Part shown: positions 23,440 to 33,427 of the stretch, in pieces | Numbering within the stretch: position 1 is the first letter of the stretch | Layout: each line of letters begins with the position of its first letter | Source: Cordilura impudica | Taxonomy: Eukaryota > Arthropoda > Insecta > Diptera > Scathophagidae | Direction of reading: 5' to 3' | Assembly: GCA_963682025.1 (NCBI GenBank) | Contig: OY821520.1 | Coordinates: 90,427,170-90,491,169 of the forward strand | DNA length: 64,000 nucleotides | Translations under genes and position numbers: made by a program | The notes under the pieces: model-generated | What the model was told of the DNA's origin: nothing | Seen by the model: only the letters and a program-made list of their open reading frames with translations | Databases searched by the model: none

Positions 23440-24400
23440 GGTTAAAGATGATGAGATCTGATATTTTAATTTTCGTCGATCTAACTGCCAAACATATGGG
23501 CAGGAATTGTCGCGTATAATTATCAATAACAATATAACTGTTATATTAATTTTCCATATGAACGTACCAGATTTTGGCAAAAATTAAATCAACACTACGG
23601 ACATCTCCTAACGAACTGCACTCTGATCACTTCCCAATAATATGCGACATATATGGAAGCGTTCACTGTACTAACATCAAAGTACCAGTATATCATCGAC
23701 CCAACTAGAAGATCCTAATATTATGGGTTGCAAGTTAAATAAAAAATCAACAGCTAATGAATACAGAAATTGATATGGACAATGTCAACATATTCTTAGA
23801 GGAAGTTACCCATATTGTTTAAAATTAATTGGATAAAATACCAAAAGGAATAAAAATGAATGGCAGATTTATGTAAATACTTAATCAAGCAAAGAAAAAA
23901 ATTTGGAAGTAAACTTCTACGATAAAATGATAACAATAAGGCTCAATTTGAATCAATAATTAAGCAATTAAAAATTTTAATCAATTTCTACTTTAACAAA
24001 GACAGAAATAAAAGCTTGTCATGGCAACTATATTTCGATTCATCAAAACACCTAAACGTACAAACACAATACCATTTGAAATGAAAGGAAACATCGTCAG
24101 TATAAACAGCTACGTCACATAGCTAGATCTGACATTAGATTTATAATTAGCATTTAAACATCATGTGGACTAGATTTGGGAAAAAGCAATAGGATGTGTA
24201 GGGACACTTTTTCCCCTACTCAATATAAAATCAACAATAAATTTGAAATACAAAACCATAAAATGTGTGTTAAAATATTTGCATAAGCTAACATTAAAAA
24301 CCTACAGATTATACAAAACAAGAATTAAAAAATTATACACAACATTAGACCACGACACCCTACGTCATGCCTACATAGAAGTTTTGATTCTGTCTGTGAA
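23440..24400 (+). pseudogene. jockey-like non-LTR ORF2 remnant
   Basis: Degenerate plus-strand coding sequence. 'HSDHFPIICDIYG' (about 23617-23657) is the end of an apurinic-type endonuclease domain (SDHxPI motif). Later 'VGTLFPLLNIKSTINLKYKT' (about 24200-24260) matches the post-RT region of jockey elements (ALYPLLNRKS.LNLKNK). Several stops and frame changes, and most of the RT palm is gone. Confidence 0.65.
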
Positions 24401-24887
24401 TAAGGGGTATATGTTCACAAACTTTAGTTTAGTAAGAAATTTGCTAACATTAATTTTGATAATGTATGTTTTTTAAGAATAATATAATTGTATTTAAAAT
24501 TTCTTATACTTTTTTTTTCTTGGCATTTAAAAGGTTCTATAACACCACAATTTTATACCTAAATTGTGATATACATATTCTAGCTTTTATTTTTAAGTAC
24601 ACTTTGATACCTATACTGTGGAGGCAATTTGTTAAATCTCTTAACTTGTTCTAATAAAATCGAATAACGGAAATAAATGCACTGATGTGCAAAAAAATAG
24701 ATTTATTTAATTTTTTAAATTTTATCTTAATAGACGAAATAATTTAATTTTTTATTATATATTCCAACCCTACAGTAAAATTGCGACATTGAAATTTTAT
24801 TTATTTTATTTCAATGACCTTGTTAAAAAAAATAGAAAAATTCAAATTCGAGTGACTCAAAATAATAACTTTGTGCCCCTGTATTAT
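24401..24887. other. intergenic between two retroelement remnants
   Basis: AT-rich sequence with no recognisable domain. Short ORFs here have no family resemblance. Confidence 0.4.
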
Positions 24888-26420
24888 TAGCTGAGCTCGT
24901 AAATGTAGTCTTTGATAGCTTGAAAATGAACTTTAATAAAGTTGTGTATTACTCTGACTCATCAATAGTTTTAAGCTGGATTAAACTAGATCCTGCTCAT
25001 TTGTGTCAAACCGAGTGAGTTTTATTCAAGCGAATTCTGATATTATTACGTGGGAGCATGTAAATCGGAGCAGATCTTATACCGAGGGGATTGTTAGGAA
25101 AGGACTTAGTCCACAATAAATTGTGGTTTGAAGGGCCTGACTTTTTAAGAGAAAATGCAGGAAATGACTCATCTTTGAGCATAATAAGTGAAATACCTGA
25201 GCATAAAAAAGAGCAAAAGTTTACATTTATTAGCCATATAAACAATTTTAAGTTTTTACATAACGTATTAGCTTACGTACTTAAATTCATTAACGTAGCT
25301 AGGAAGCGAAGTGAGAAATCATTTAATATTTATAAAAAGGAAGCTCTAAATATTATGAAAAAAGATATTCAGGAAATCCATTTCACCGAAGAAATTGAGA
25401 TTCCTAAAGCGAGGAAGGCATTGTGTTATATAAGAGTAGGAGGTAGGCTTGGATATAGTAACTTATCTTATGAAGCAAAACTTCCAATTCTTCTGCCCTA
25501 TAATAACGAAATTGTAGAAATAATGATGGCTAATTTACATATAGAATATTTACATGTAGGTCCACAAGGTTTACTGGCAATAATTCGGCAAAAATTTTTG
25601 GCCACTACGTGGTCGCCAGCTAGTTAGAAAAGTAGTTGGTAAATGTTATAGGCGTTTTAGAAAATAGCCGAAAAACTTGCACCAACTAATGGTAAACTTG
25701 CCAAAAGATCGAGTTATTAGAACTCGTCCTTTTTAAATATAGGTATAGATTTCCTATTACAATTCACTACAAGATCAGAGGAAAAAAGGCAGACAAGCCA
25801 TAAGTGTGAGTATTTGTTTGCTTTACAGCAAAGGCTGTGCATTTGAAAGTGGTGTCAAATTTGACATCGGCAGCTTTTATTGGTTCAGAAAAAAGTTTGA
25901 AGATAGGAAAGGTTGGATTATGGGAGGCATGTGTTAAATCAGTGCAAAAAATTGTTATAGGGTGACTGATGGCATAATGACATATGAAGGTCTATACAAA
26001 ATAATGACACAAATAGAATACAGACTTAACTCCCGTCCGTTAACTACTTGATCGGATGACGCATATGACTGCAAAATTTTGACACCAAAAAATTTTTTGA
26101 TTGGGGAAGCATTTTCAACAGTTGTTGACTCTTATCAAGAAATGCGCGGATATTGGAAAGCCGTACAGGCCAATATGGAAGATTTTTGGAAACATTGCTC
26201 TTCCGAATATTTGTAGAAGTTACAAAAAAAGGTACAAATGGAACAAGCCTTGTACAAATATTTAACCGGGTACTTTAGTTCTCCTAAAAGATGAAAACAG
26301 ACCGCCAATGAGCTGGTGGTGGATGGTTTTTGTAGAATGGTGGACGTAAGGACCAGCAATGGGGAAACCAAGAGGTCAATCCGCAATGCTTGTCCTTTTC
26401 CCGCCGAAGAAAATACAAAT
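24888..26420 (+). pseudogene. BEL/Pao polyprotein remnant (RNase H to integrase)
   Basis: Reads on the plus strand with several stops and shifts. Visible in order: RNase H end (VVYYSDSSIVLSWI, about 24942-24983), 'ADLIPRGLLGKDLV' then 'LWFEGPDFL' (BEL-type linker), the 178-aa open block 25091-25627 with RVGGRLG...LPILLP and the HIEYLH..GPQGLL..IRQKF zinc-binding region, integrase core traces ('TKAVHLEVVS'-like, 'MTQIEYRLNSRPLT', 'FLIGEAF', 'DFWKHCSSEYL'), and the terminal 'VRTSNGETKRSIRNACP'. The Cys pair of the integrase finger is damaged (CYRRF). The family assignment is firm; the gene is dead. Confidence 0.85.
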
Positions 26421-26599
26421 GAAAAGATGATCCATCTTCAGATTCAAATAAAGGAATAGAAAATCCATCCTTAAAACTAAATATCAATTTAAGCAAATTA
26501 ATAATAAAAATCAACAAAGAATTGATAATTGCAATGTTAAGAAAGAAAACCAAAATAAAAACCGTCAAAAGCGTGGTAATTTTAAACAAGTTAAAAACA
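26421..26599 (+). other. A-rich spacer between pol and env remnants
   Basis: Lys/Ile/Asn-rich, no domain. By position it would lie between BEL/Pao pol and the env-like gene that resumes at 34532 beyond the nested insertions. Confidence 0.35.
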
Positions 26600-26797
26600 A
26601 GAAGTAAGAAAATTATAGTCGGTCTACACCGACTATACGATACCCTATACCATAGTTTAGGAACCCTATCTCTTCGGTCCAAATAACTGGTTATAGAAAA
26701 TAAGCAAAAACCAAATTCGAGTGGCATTGTTACTAATTTTTTTGGCTGCAGATATGAAAAAGTTCATATCGGGTGCTATATTTATATGTGGACCAGG

Positions 26798-27423
26798 TGT
26801 AGTGTACCACACATGTCTACAATGCATACATGATACATAGAACAGACAATCAATAGTATCGATGACAATTTAAAATATCATTTACACAATGTGTATATGC
26901 AACAGACAATATCGATAATGAGTCAAACTGTTCTATGCATGGCATGTACATATGTAAATATGTAACAAATAATATGTGAGTGACTCATATTATTTGAGTG
27001 CATACCAAGCAAATAACATTGTAATTGGAATGTAGAATAAAGCAATACGATCCTTCATAGTACTGAGTGAAACAAATGTAACACTAACTATAAGCTAGAA
27101 TAAGTTAGATCATGACAAATTGTATAAAAAGGGTGTAAAACCCAAAATAAAACAGACTTGAATTTTAAACACTAAATCGGCAACAACTGCCTTAGTTTTA
27201 TTACAAAAGTTTCCATTTGCCCTTACAATAGTAAGATCGGCAAATGCAATAGCACAACCAGTGGCAAACTCTGCCGGTTGTAAAACCCCACACTCCTAAA
27301 TACATAACACAGGACACCACAAGCACAACCAGTGGCAAACTCTGCCGGTTGCAAGGACCACACCCCAAATAGTTAGCCTTTAACCAGCACATATTTATAA
27401 CACCACCTATTCATAACACCACA
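26798..27423 (+). repeat. 5' LTR
   Basis: Begins TGTAGTGTACC and ends AACACCACA (TG...CA). It has a TATA box (TATAAAAA, 27123-27130) and a polyadenylation signal (AATAAA, 27146-27151). The U5 side contains a 30-bp direct repeat, 'agcacaaccagtggcaaact...' at 27251-27280 and 27322-27351. It looks identical to the 3' LTR at a constant offset of 6630 bp. Confidence 0.93.
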
Positions 27424-27441
27424 TGGCGATCCTTTGGACGA
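27424..27441 (+). promoter_or_regulatory. primer binding site candidate
   Basis: The TGGCGATCCTTTGGACGA stretch starts immediately after the LTR. TGG at the LTR junction is the expected complement of a tRNA CCA end. I cannot name the tRNA with certainty. Confidence 0.7.
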
Positions 27442-27492
27442 CGACCTCGGAACTAATTTAAACACTTTCATCTAAACATCATATATAAACAC

Positions 27493-27849
27493 ATGTCCGA
27501 CGAATACGTTCCTTCATCCTTAAGTGTTCCAGCAACACCACCACCAGCATACAAACCGATGGTACAAGGACCAAAACGGCTTACAATCGAGGAATACAGG
27601 CAAAGCCTAGCGAGGAAGACAGAGAAAAAATTAACAGCAATACCGATAGTCGACACAAAGATTGCTAAGAAGAAAAGAGGAGGACGGCTAGTGCACGAAC
27701 GGAGAAAATTAGCAGACCTGCTACGCATTGTAAGGGAAGAAGAAAATCCAATCCCGTGGGAAAAATCGCAAGAAATTTGGTCAAAGATTGAGGAACTGAA
27801 AACCAGCATAAAAAGGAACAAAAAAAAAAAGAACAAGAAAAATAAATAA
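27493..27849 (+). CDS. accessory ORF a, basic 118-aa protein ahead of gag
   Basis: Starts MSDEYVPSSLSVP. Residues 16-20 read PPPAY, which includes a PPxY motif of the kind used as a late-budding or WW-domain ligand. The middle and C-terminus are strongly basic (residues 55-64 'DTKIAKKKRG', and a Lys/Asn-only tail). The segment 'LVHERRKLADLLRIVREEE' is predicted helical. I recognise no family. 412/mdg1-type elements are known to carry small ORFs in the leader, so position supports a real gene. Function unknown; nucleic-acid binding is possible from charge alone. Confidence 0.65.
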   Translation: MSDEYVPSSLSVPATPPPAYKPMVQGPKRLTIEEYRQSLARKTEKKLTAIPIVDTKIAKKKRGGRLVHERRKLADLLRIVREEENPIPWEKSQEIWSKIEELKTSIKRNKKKKNKKNK

Positions 27850-27918
27850 TTAACAGATACAAAAAGAAAAATTTTTTTAAATCAGAGAACATTTAAATAA
27901 ATAGAAACTTATTATAAA

Positions 27919-28104
27919 ATGTGTACAATTATACGAAGCATTGTATTTCCATTGATTATATTTATAACAATTACAATATTGTTGTTCAGGGCTATTCAGG
28001 GTGAAATCAGAGGAGTAGCATCGAAATTACATGACACTATTGAAAAATCCGATGTAATAGATAAAATATTTTCAATCAGCAAACACTTTATAAGAAGAAA
28101 ATAA
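27919..28104 (+). CDS. accessory ORF b, 61-aa single-span membrane peptide
   Basis: Begins MCTIIRSIVFPLIIFITIT; residues 5-24 form one hydrophobic segment followed by an amphipathic tail (ASKLHDTIEKSD) and a basic end (FIRRK). It could be a small type III or signal-anchor protein. It lies between ORF a and ORF c on the same strand within the transcribed leader. No family recognised. Confidence 0.5.
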   Translation: MCTIIRSIVFPLIIFITITILLFRAIQGEIRGVASKLHDTIEKSDVIDKIFSISKHFIRRK

Positions 28105-28107
28105 AAT

Positions 28108-28227
28108 ATGCCTTTCAATGACATATTAGAGATATTATTTATATTTATATTATTACAATTAGCAATTATAATATTCTTAAATTACATAAAATTAATTTTA
28201 ATAATTGAAGAAAAAATTTTTTTTTAA
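28108..28227 (+). CDS. accessory ORF c, 39-aa hydrophobic peptide
   Basis: An ATG three bases after the stop of ORF b opens 39 codons, MPFNDILEIL then a long Ile/Leu/Phe run, ending EEKIFF and TAA. Nearly the whole peptide could be one membrane span. It is short and in AT-rich DNA, which favours Ile/Leu/Phe codons by chance. The tight spacing after ORF b, with the same property, is the reason to list it. Confidence 0.35.
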   Translation: MPFNDILEILFIFILLQLAIIIFLNYIKLILIIEEKIFF

Positions 28228-28347
28228 ATGTACTATTTTAAATAAATAATTGAAAACATAATTGTTAGAAATATTGTTTATGAAATTGTCTATTATACTA
28301 TTTTTAAAATAAAAAAGAGAAAAGAAAATTTTTGTAAAATTATCTAA

Positions 28348-29469
28348 ATGGAAGAACAAATTGGAAAATTAAAAGAGTTATTAAAAATTTTAAAGAAAAG
28401 TCCAGGAAGGACATATACAAAGAAAACTATCCAAAACAAATTAGCATATATTGAGGAACTAAGAAAAGAATTTCAAATAACAAAAATTGAACAAGGAAAT
28501 ACAATAACTTCTGAGGAAGAGTTTAATAATATATATGAGGACATTAAGGAATATTTACTAGGAAAATCTACAGAAACGGAAACAGAAGACACTAAAATGG
28601 CAGCATTTAGTTTAGAAACAGTTTCAAAAACACTATCATTGTTCACCGGTAATTATGTAGAATTAGAAGGTTTTCTAATAACAGCAGAACTCATCAACAA
28701 AACTTTATCAGAGACAGCAAAAATAGATTTTCTACAGTACATATATCATGCTAAGCTTACCTCAAATGTCAGAACAGCAATAGGGAGCTATACAAAGCCA
28801 GAAAATTTTGAAGAACTAAGGAAATTATTAGAACAAAGATACAAAAGCAATAAGACAATACCAGAACTACAGGCTAAATTGAATACACTATTCCAAAGGA
28901 AAATGTCTATAAATTCATTCAAGGAAAAGATAATGACGACAATAGATAACCTAAACAAGTTAGGTATCGAGGAACTGGGAAATGACGTAACAGAAGCAGA
29001 GAAAAACGTAATAATTAGACTGAATAATAAATTAGCTTTAGACATTTTTAAAAAAGGTTTGAATGAGAACTTTAAATCGACCATATACGCAGCTCGACCT
29101 AATAATCTGCAAGAAGCATCCGAGCTCGCATTGGAATTGGAAAATGAGCGAAAAGTAAATCATAACTCAGTTTTACATTTTAGAAATGAACGACCACATT
29201 ACTCACAGCGGAACCAGACTAGAAATAACAACTCGTCTAGAAGTTTCAGTAGAAATGACAGTTACACCAATACTGGAAATAGGCACAACACAGATAGGAA
29301 CTTTAATAGAAACAATAACGATAACAGAAATAATACTAACTTCAGTAGAAATAATAATTTTAGGAATAACAACAGAAACAATGGGGGAAACCAGAATAAC
29401 AATAACAATAGAAACAATGGACACATACATACTATACAAACTTCGGGAAACGAGTCAGGCCCGGAATAG
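28348..29469 (+). CDS. gag: Gag polyprotein (373 aa)
   Basis: Starts MEEQIGKLKELLKILKK with a helical, Lys-rich N-terminus. The capsid-like centre (about residues 90-270) contains 'FTGNYVELEGFL', 'FLQYIYHAKLTSNVRTAI', 'FEELRKLLEQRYKS' and 'PELQAKLNTLFQRK', the pattern of Ty3/gypsy retrotransposon Gag. The C-terminus (about 290-360) is an Asn/Arg-rich tract with no CCHC knuckle, presumably the RNA-binding part. It ends HIHTIQTSGNESGPE. Gag forms the particle that packages element RNA. The gene is open throughout and overlaps pol, reached by a -1 shift. Confidence 0.9.
   Translation: MEEQIGKLKELLKILKKSPGRTYTKKTIQNKLAYIEELRKEFQITKIEQGNTITSEEEFNNIYEDIKEYLLGKSTETETEDTKMAAFSLETVSKTLSLFTGNYVELEGFLITAELINKTLSETAKIDFLQYIYHAKLTSNVRTAIGSYTKPENFEELRKLLEQRYKSNKTIPELQAKLNTLFQRKMSINSFKEKIMTTIDNLNKLGIEELGNDVTEAEKNVIIRLNNKLALDIFKKGLNENFKSTIYAARPNNLQEASELALELENERKVNHNSVLHFRNERPHYSQRNQTRNNNSSRSFSRNDSYTNTGNRHNTDRNFNRNNNDNRNNTNFSRNNNFRNNNRNNGGNQNNNNNRNNGHIHTIQTSGNESGPE
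29445..29451 (+). promoter_or_regulatory. -1 ribosomal frameshift slippery heptamer GGGAAAC
   Basis: In the gag frame this reads G GGA AAC, the X XXY YYZ arrangement, 15 bases before the gag stop at 29467-29469. Pol is in the -1 frame and is open from this point with no stop, so slippage here yields a Gag-Pol fusion. I could not establish a strong downstream stem or pseudoknot by eye. Confidence 0.75.
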
Positions 29470-32400
29470 ATGGATATTCTGAACGGCCAAAATTAAGAGT
29501 ATTTAAAGTATCCGACAACAACACAAATTTTATATACGCCAAATACAAGAATAAACAACTAACATTTCTCATAGATACAGGCGCAGACATATCACTCTGT
29601 CGAATGCAAACAGACTTTGAAGGCGAACAATATGAACCAGATGAAAAATGTAAATTAACAGGAATAACTACAGAAGAAATTTATTCTCTAGGCAAAATAA
29701 AATTAGAATTGTCACTAACGACCGAAATATACAGACACTCTTTCCAACTAGTAAAATCAGACTTTCCAATAGAAACAGACGGAATATTAGGTAGAGATTT
29801 TTTGAGAAAATACCTTGGTAAAATCGACTATGAAACATATACAATTTCTTTGTTTAATAACGATGAAACAATTACACTTCCCATGCAAGCGAAGGCACTT
29901 GATACAATGCATGTAACAATACCACCAAGAACAGAAATTATCCAAGCAATAAAATTGAACCTCACAGAAGATTGCGTCATATTCAATAATGAATTGAAGG
30001 AAGGAATTTTTCTAAGTAATTCAATAGCACCCAAAAGCGGCATGACACATATAAAAATATTAAACACAACGAACGACGCGGTAATTTTAAAGGGTATTCA
30101 ACTTCAAACTGACCCACTTAAAAACTATAACATATTAAATTACAATAGCATACACAGCGACGAACGTTTTGAAAAGATATTGGATGACTTACAATTAAAT
30201 ACTAATGACAATAATGAAAAAACAGAATTAGTAAAAATATTTAAAAAATATCAGAATGTATTTCACTTGGAAAACGAAAAATTAACAGTCAACAATTTTT
30301 ACAATCAGAAAATCACAACCTCAGACAACACACCCGTATATATAAAGAACTACAGGTTACCACATTCACACACAAATATAATAAATGAACAGGTGCAGAA
30401 AATGCTTAATGATGACATAATAGAATCATCAGTCAGCCCATACAATGCTCCACTCCTTTTGGTACCAAAAAAGAACACGGAGAACAAAAAGAAATGGAGA
30501 CTAGTAGTAGATTTTAGGAAACTAAATGACAAAATTGTTAATGACAAATTTCCATTAACTAGATTAGAAGACATTTTAGATAAATTAGGCAGAGCCAGAT
30601 GGTTTTCTACACTCGATATGACTAGTTCATTTCATCAAATCAAATTGGACAAAGATTCTAGAGCATTAACAGCTTTTTCTACACAGCAAGGTCACTATCA
30701 ATTTAAAAGACTGCCATTCGGACTGAAAATTTCTTCAAATAGTTTTCAGAGAATGCTTACAATAGCACTTTCGGGACTAGAATCCGAAGCATTTCTTTAC
30801 GTAGATGACATTATCGTGTACGGATGTAGTTTGCAACATCACAATCGAAATTTAATAAAAGTATTGAACAGGTTACAACAGTATAATCTAAAACTTAACC
30901 CAAAAAAATGTTGTTTTTTGAGACCAGAAGTAGTCTATCTGGGACATTTAATAACAAAGGACGGTGTGAAAACAGACCCAGCCAAGTACGAAGTAATAAA
31001 AAATTATCCAACACCCACAAACACGGACGAAGTAAGACGATTCATTGCATTCTGCAACTACTACAGAAAATTCATACCAAATTTCGCTGACATTGCCAAA
31101 AGTCTAAATGCACTATTAAAGAAGAAAGCAAAATTTTTATGGACAGAAGAATGCCAAAACGCTTTTGATAAACTAAAAGAAAAGTTAATGAAACCCCCTG
31201 TACTACAATACCCAAATTTTGAACAACCTTTTATTTTAACTACCGACGCTTCAAACTATGCATTAGGAGCCGTTTTATCCCAAGGCGAAATAGGCCAAGA
31301 TTTACCCATTTCATATGCTAGTAAATCATTACAAAAACATGATATCAATAAACCGATAATTGAAAAGGAACTATTAGCAATTCATTGGAGTATAAATTTT
31401 TTCAAACCTTACCTGTACGGTAGAAAGTTCATAGTAGTAACAGACCATAGACCTTTAATCTCACTATTTTCACATAAAAACCCTTCATCAAAGATGACTA
31501 GAATTAGATTGGATTTAAGTGACTATGATTTTTCAATTGTTTATAAAAAAGGAAAGATGAATACTAACGCTGACGCACTTTCCAGGATAGAAATTAACTC
31601 AGATATATTAAAACAGATGATACCACGAAACCATGAAGAGAAAGAGAGAAAAATATTAGTAACAACACGGGCCATGAAAAATAAAATTAATGAGGCAACA
31701 ACTAAAGATATGTATAAAATGATAAATAATGAAGAAAACAATACACGTGTAGACAGAAATAAATTGGAAACATGTAACTCTCAGAAGCCTGATCAACTTC
31801 AAATATGGGAATGCACCTCCATTAATGACGTCAAAAATATAAAGAAATTGCAATTTAATGAAATAGAGAATATAGAAGATATCGATATAAAAATTGAAAA
31901 TAATATAGTGCACATAGGACGTAATGATAATTCATCGAAACCAGTTTCGACCATGAAGAAATTACGTACCCAAAATATTAATAATGGAAAATATAATGAA
32001 AAGCTAGCAAGATTCAGCAATAATTCAGCGAAACTAGATTCGTTACTGAAGAACCTGATATCTAAAATGAGAAAGGAAAATATAAAGGAAGTAGCGCTAC
32101 CAAATAATGATAAAATATTTAAAGTATATACAAAAGAAGAAATAAAAGAAGCATATGCAAAGATAAAAATAAATGATAAAAGTCCTCAACTAAAAATATT
32201 AATATATAATGCCCCAAAGAGAATAACAAACGAAATATTAAAATACAAACTAATAGATGAATTTCATAATGCCACCCATGCAGGCCACTTGGGTATAAGA
32301 AAAACAGTAATTAAACTAAAACAGCGGTATATTTGGAAAAACATGAATAAGATGGTGAAGAGTTTTGTATCATATTGCGATAAGTGTAACAAAAACAAAC

Positions 32401-33260
32401 AAACAAAACACATAAGGGAACCATTCACACTAACAGACACACCAGGCAACAGTTTTGAAGTGATTTCAATTGACACTGTAGGACCGCTTCGAATTTCAAA
32501 TGATTACCGATACATTTTAACAATGCAATGTGAGCTGACAAAATTCATTGTTGCACACCCAATGTCAACAAAAGATGCAATTACAACAGCCAAAACATTG
32601 GTCGAACAATTTATTTTGAAGTATGGTCAATTTAAGGTACTTAAGTCAGACAAGGGAACAGAATTTACAAATGAGATAATGCGTAACATATGCTCATTAT
32701 TACAGATAAAACAAGCATTTTCAACACCCTATCACCATCAAACACTAGGTTCAGTTGAGAGGAATCATAGAGTTCTGAATGAGTTTTTATTGACAACAGC
32801 AACTGATTATGAATGGGACAAGTGGATTCCATATTTCACTTTTGCCTATAATACAGCACCACACATTGACACAGGCTACACACCATTTGAATTAGTATAC
32901 GGAAAGTTACCATGCTTGCCATCTGACATTCTAGAAAATGAAAATGAAAATAAATTCTACAACTATGACGACTACGTTAGAGAACTACGAGTTAGATTAC
33001 AATTCTCGTTGAATAGAGCAAAAGAAATGACAATTAGTATAAAAAATAATAGAATTGAAAAGGATAAATATAGCAACCAACCTAAACTAGATATAGGAGA
33101 TTTAGTTCTAATAAGAGTAGAGAATAGAAAGAAAAACCAAAGTCCATATAAGGGACCATATAAAATTGTTAAGAGAAATGGTGTAAACACCACTATAGAT
33201 TATAATGGCAAAGAAAAAGAATTGCACAATAACAATTTAAAGAAATATATAGAATATTAA
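29445..33260 (+). CDS. pol: Pol polyprotein (protease, RT, RNase H, integrase)
   Basis: Translated as a -1 extension of Gag; the first internal ATG (29604) lies after the protease active site and so is not the likely start. About 1271 residues counted from the slip site. Protease LIDTGAD has its Asp at residue 44. RT has KWRLVVDFRKLN, FSTLDMTSSFHQ and YVDD (about 452-455). RNase H has TTDASNYALGAVLSQ (Asp 601) and ADALSR. The integrase finger is H941...H...CxxC; the catalytic triad is D1010 (ISIDTVG), D1069 (SDKGTEF), E1105 (SVERNH), a D-35-E spacing. The C-terminus has a GPY/F-like module (KGPYKIVKRNG). No chromodomain. No stop or frameshift was found, so the protein looks functional. Confidence 0.95.
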   Translation, partial: GKRVRPGIDGYSERPKLRVFKVSDNNTNFIYAKYKNKQLTFLIDTGADISLCRMQTDFEGEQYEPDEKCKLTGITTEEIYSLGKIKLELSLTTEIYRHSFQLVKSDFPIETDGILGRDFLRKYLGKIDYETYTISLFNNDETITLPMQAKALDTMHVTIPPRTEIIQAIKLNLTEDCVIFNNELKEGIFLSNSIAPKSGMTHIKILNTTNDAVILKGIQLQTDPLKNYNILNYNSIHSDERFEKILDDLQLNTNDNNEKTELVKIFKKYQNVFHLENEKLTVNNFYNQKITTSDNTPVYIKNYRLPHSHTNIINEQVQKMLNDDIIESSVSPYNAPLLLVPKKNTENKKKWRLVVDFRKLNDKIVNDKFPLTRLEDILDKLGRARWFSTLDMTSSFHQIKLDKDSRALTAFSTQQGHYQFKRLPFGLKISSNSFQRMLTIALSGLESEAFLYVDDIIVYGCSLQHHNRNLIKVLNRLQQYNLKLNPKKCCFLRPEVVYLGHLITKDGVKTDPAKYEVIKNYPTPTNTDEVRRFIAFCNYYRKFIPNFADIAKSLNALLKKKAKFLWTEECQNAFDKLKEKLMKPPVLQYPNFEQPFILTTDASNYALGAVLSQGEIGQDLPISYASKSLQKHDINKPIIEKELLAIHWSINFFKPYLYGRKFIVVTDHRPLISLFSHKNPSSKMTRIRLDLSDYDFSIVYKKGKMNTNADALSRIEINSDILKQMIPRNHEEKERKILVTTRAMKNKINEATTKDMYKMINNEENNTRVDRNKLETCNSQKPDQLQIWECTSINDVKNIKKLQFNEIENIEDIDIKIENNIVHIGRNDNSSKPVSTMKKLRTQNINNGKYNEKLARFSNNSAKLDSLLKNLISKMRKENIKEVALPNNDKIFKVYTKEEIKEAYAKIKINDKSPQLKILIYNAPKRITNEILKYKLIDEFHNATHAGHLGIRKTVIKLKQRYIWKNMNKMVKSFVSYCDKCNKNKQTKHIREPFTLTDTPGNSFEVISIDTVGPLRISNDYRYILTMQCELTKFIVAHPMSTKDAITTAKTLVEQFILKYGQFKVLKSDKGTEFTNEIMRNICSLLQIKQAFSTPYHHQTLGSVERNHRVLNEFLLTTATDYEWDKWIPYFTFAYNTAPHIDTGYTPFELVYGKLPCLPSDILENENENKFYNYDDYVRELRVRLQFSLNRAKEMTISIKNNRIEKDKYSNQPKLDIGDLVLIRVENRKKNQSPYKGPYKIVKRNGVNTTIDYNGKEKELHNNNLKKYIEY

Positions 33261-33416
33261 GAAATATCATAAGAATAATTGTTAATTAATACAATATTTT
33301 AATAACAAATTGTATATAAATATTTTAACCAATAAATTTAAGAAATTTTGTAACGGTATTATGAAGTTGATAAGAAAAATTATGCAGTTAAATATTACCT
33401 CCCTAATTTTTCTCTT

Positions 33417-33427
33417 AAGGGTAAGGG
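33417..33427 (+). promoter_or_regulatory. polypurine tract
   Basis: AAGGGTAAGGG lies immediately before the 3' LTR, where the plus-strand primer is expected. It contains one T. Confidence 0.6.

Noticed and set aside
25091..25627. 178-aa open frame considered as an independent host gene
   Set aside because: Its motifs (RVGGRLG, LPILLP, HIEYLH) and neighbours identify it as an internal piece of BEL/Pao pol.
26284..26727. 147-aa minus-strand frame
   Set aside because: Shadow of the BEL/Pao pol end and of the DINE 3' end on the opposite strand.
27201..27392. 63-aa Cys-rich frame repeated at 33831-34022
   Set aside because: Antisense reading within the two identical LTRs; the duplication comes from the LTRs, not from a gene family.
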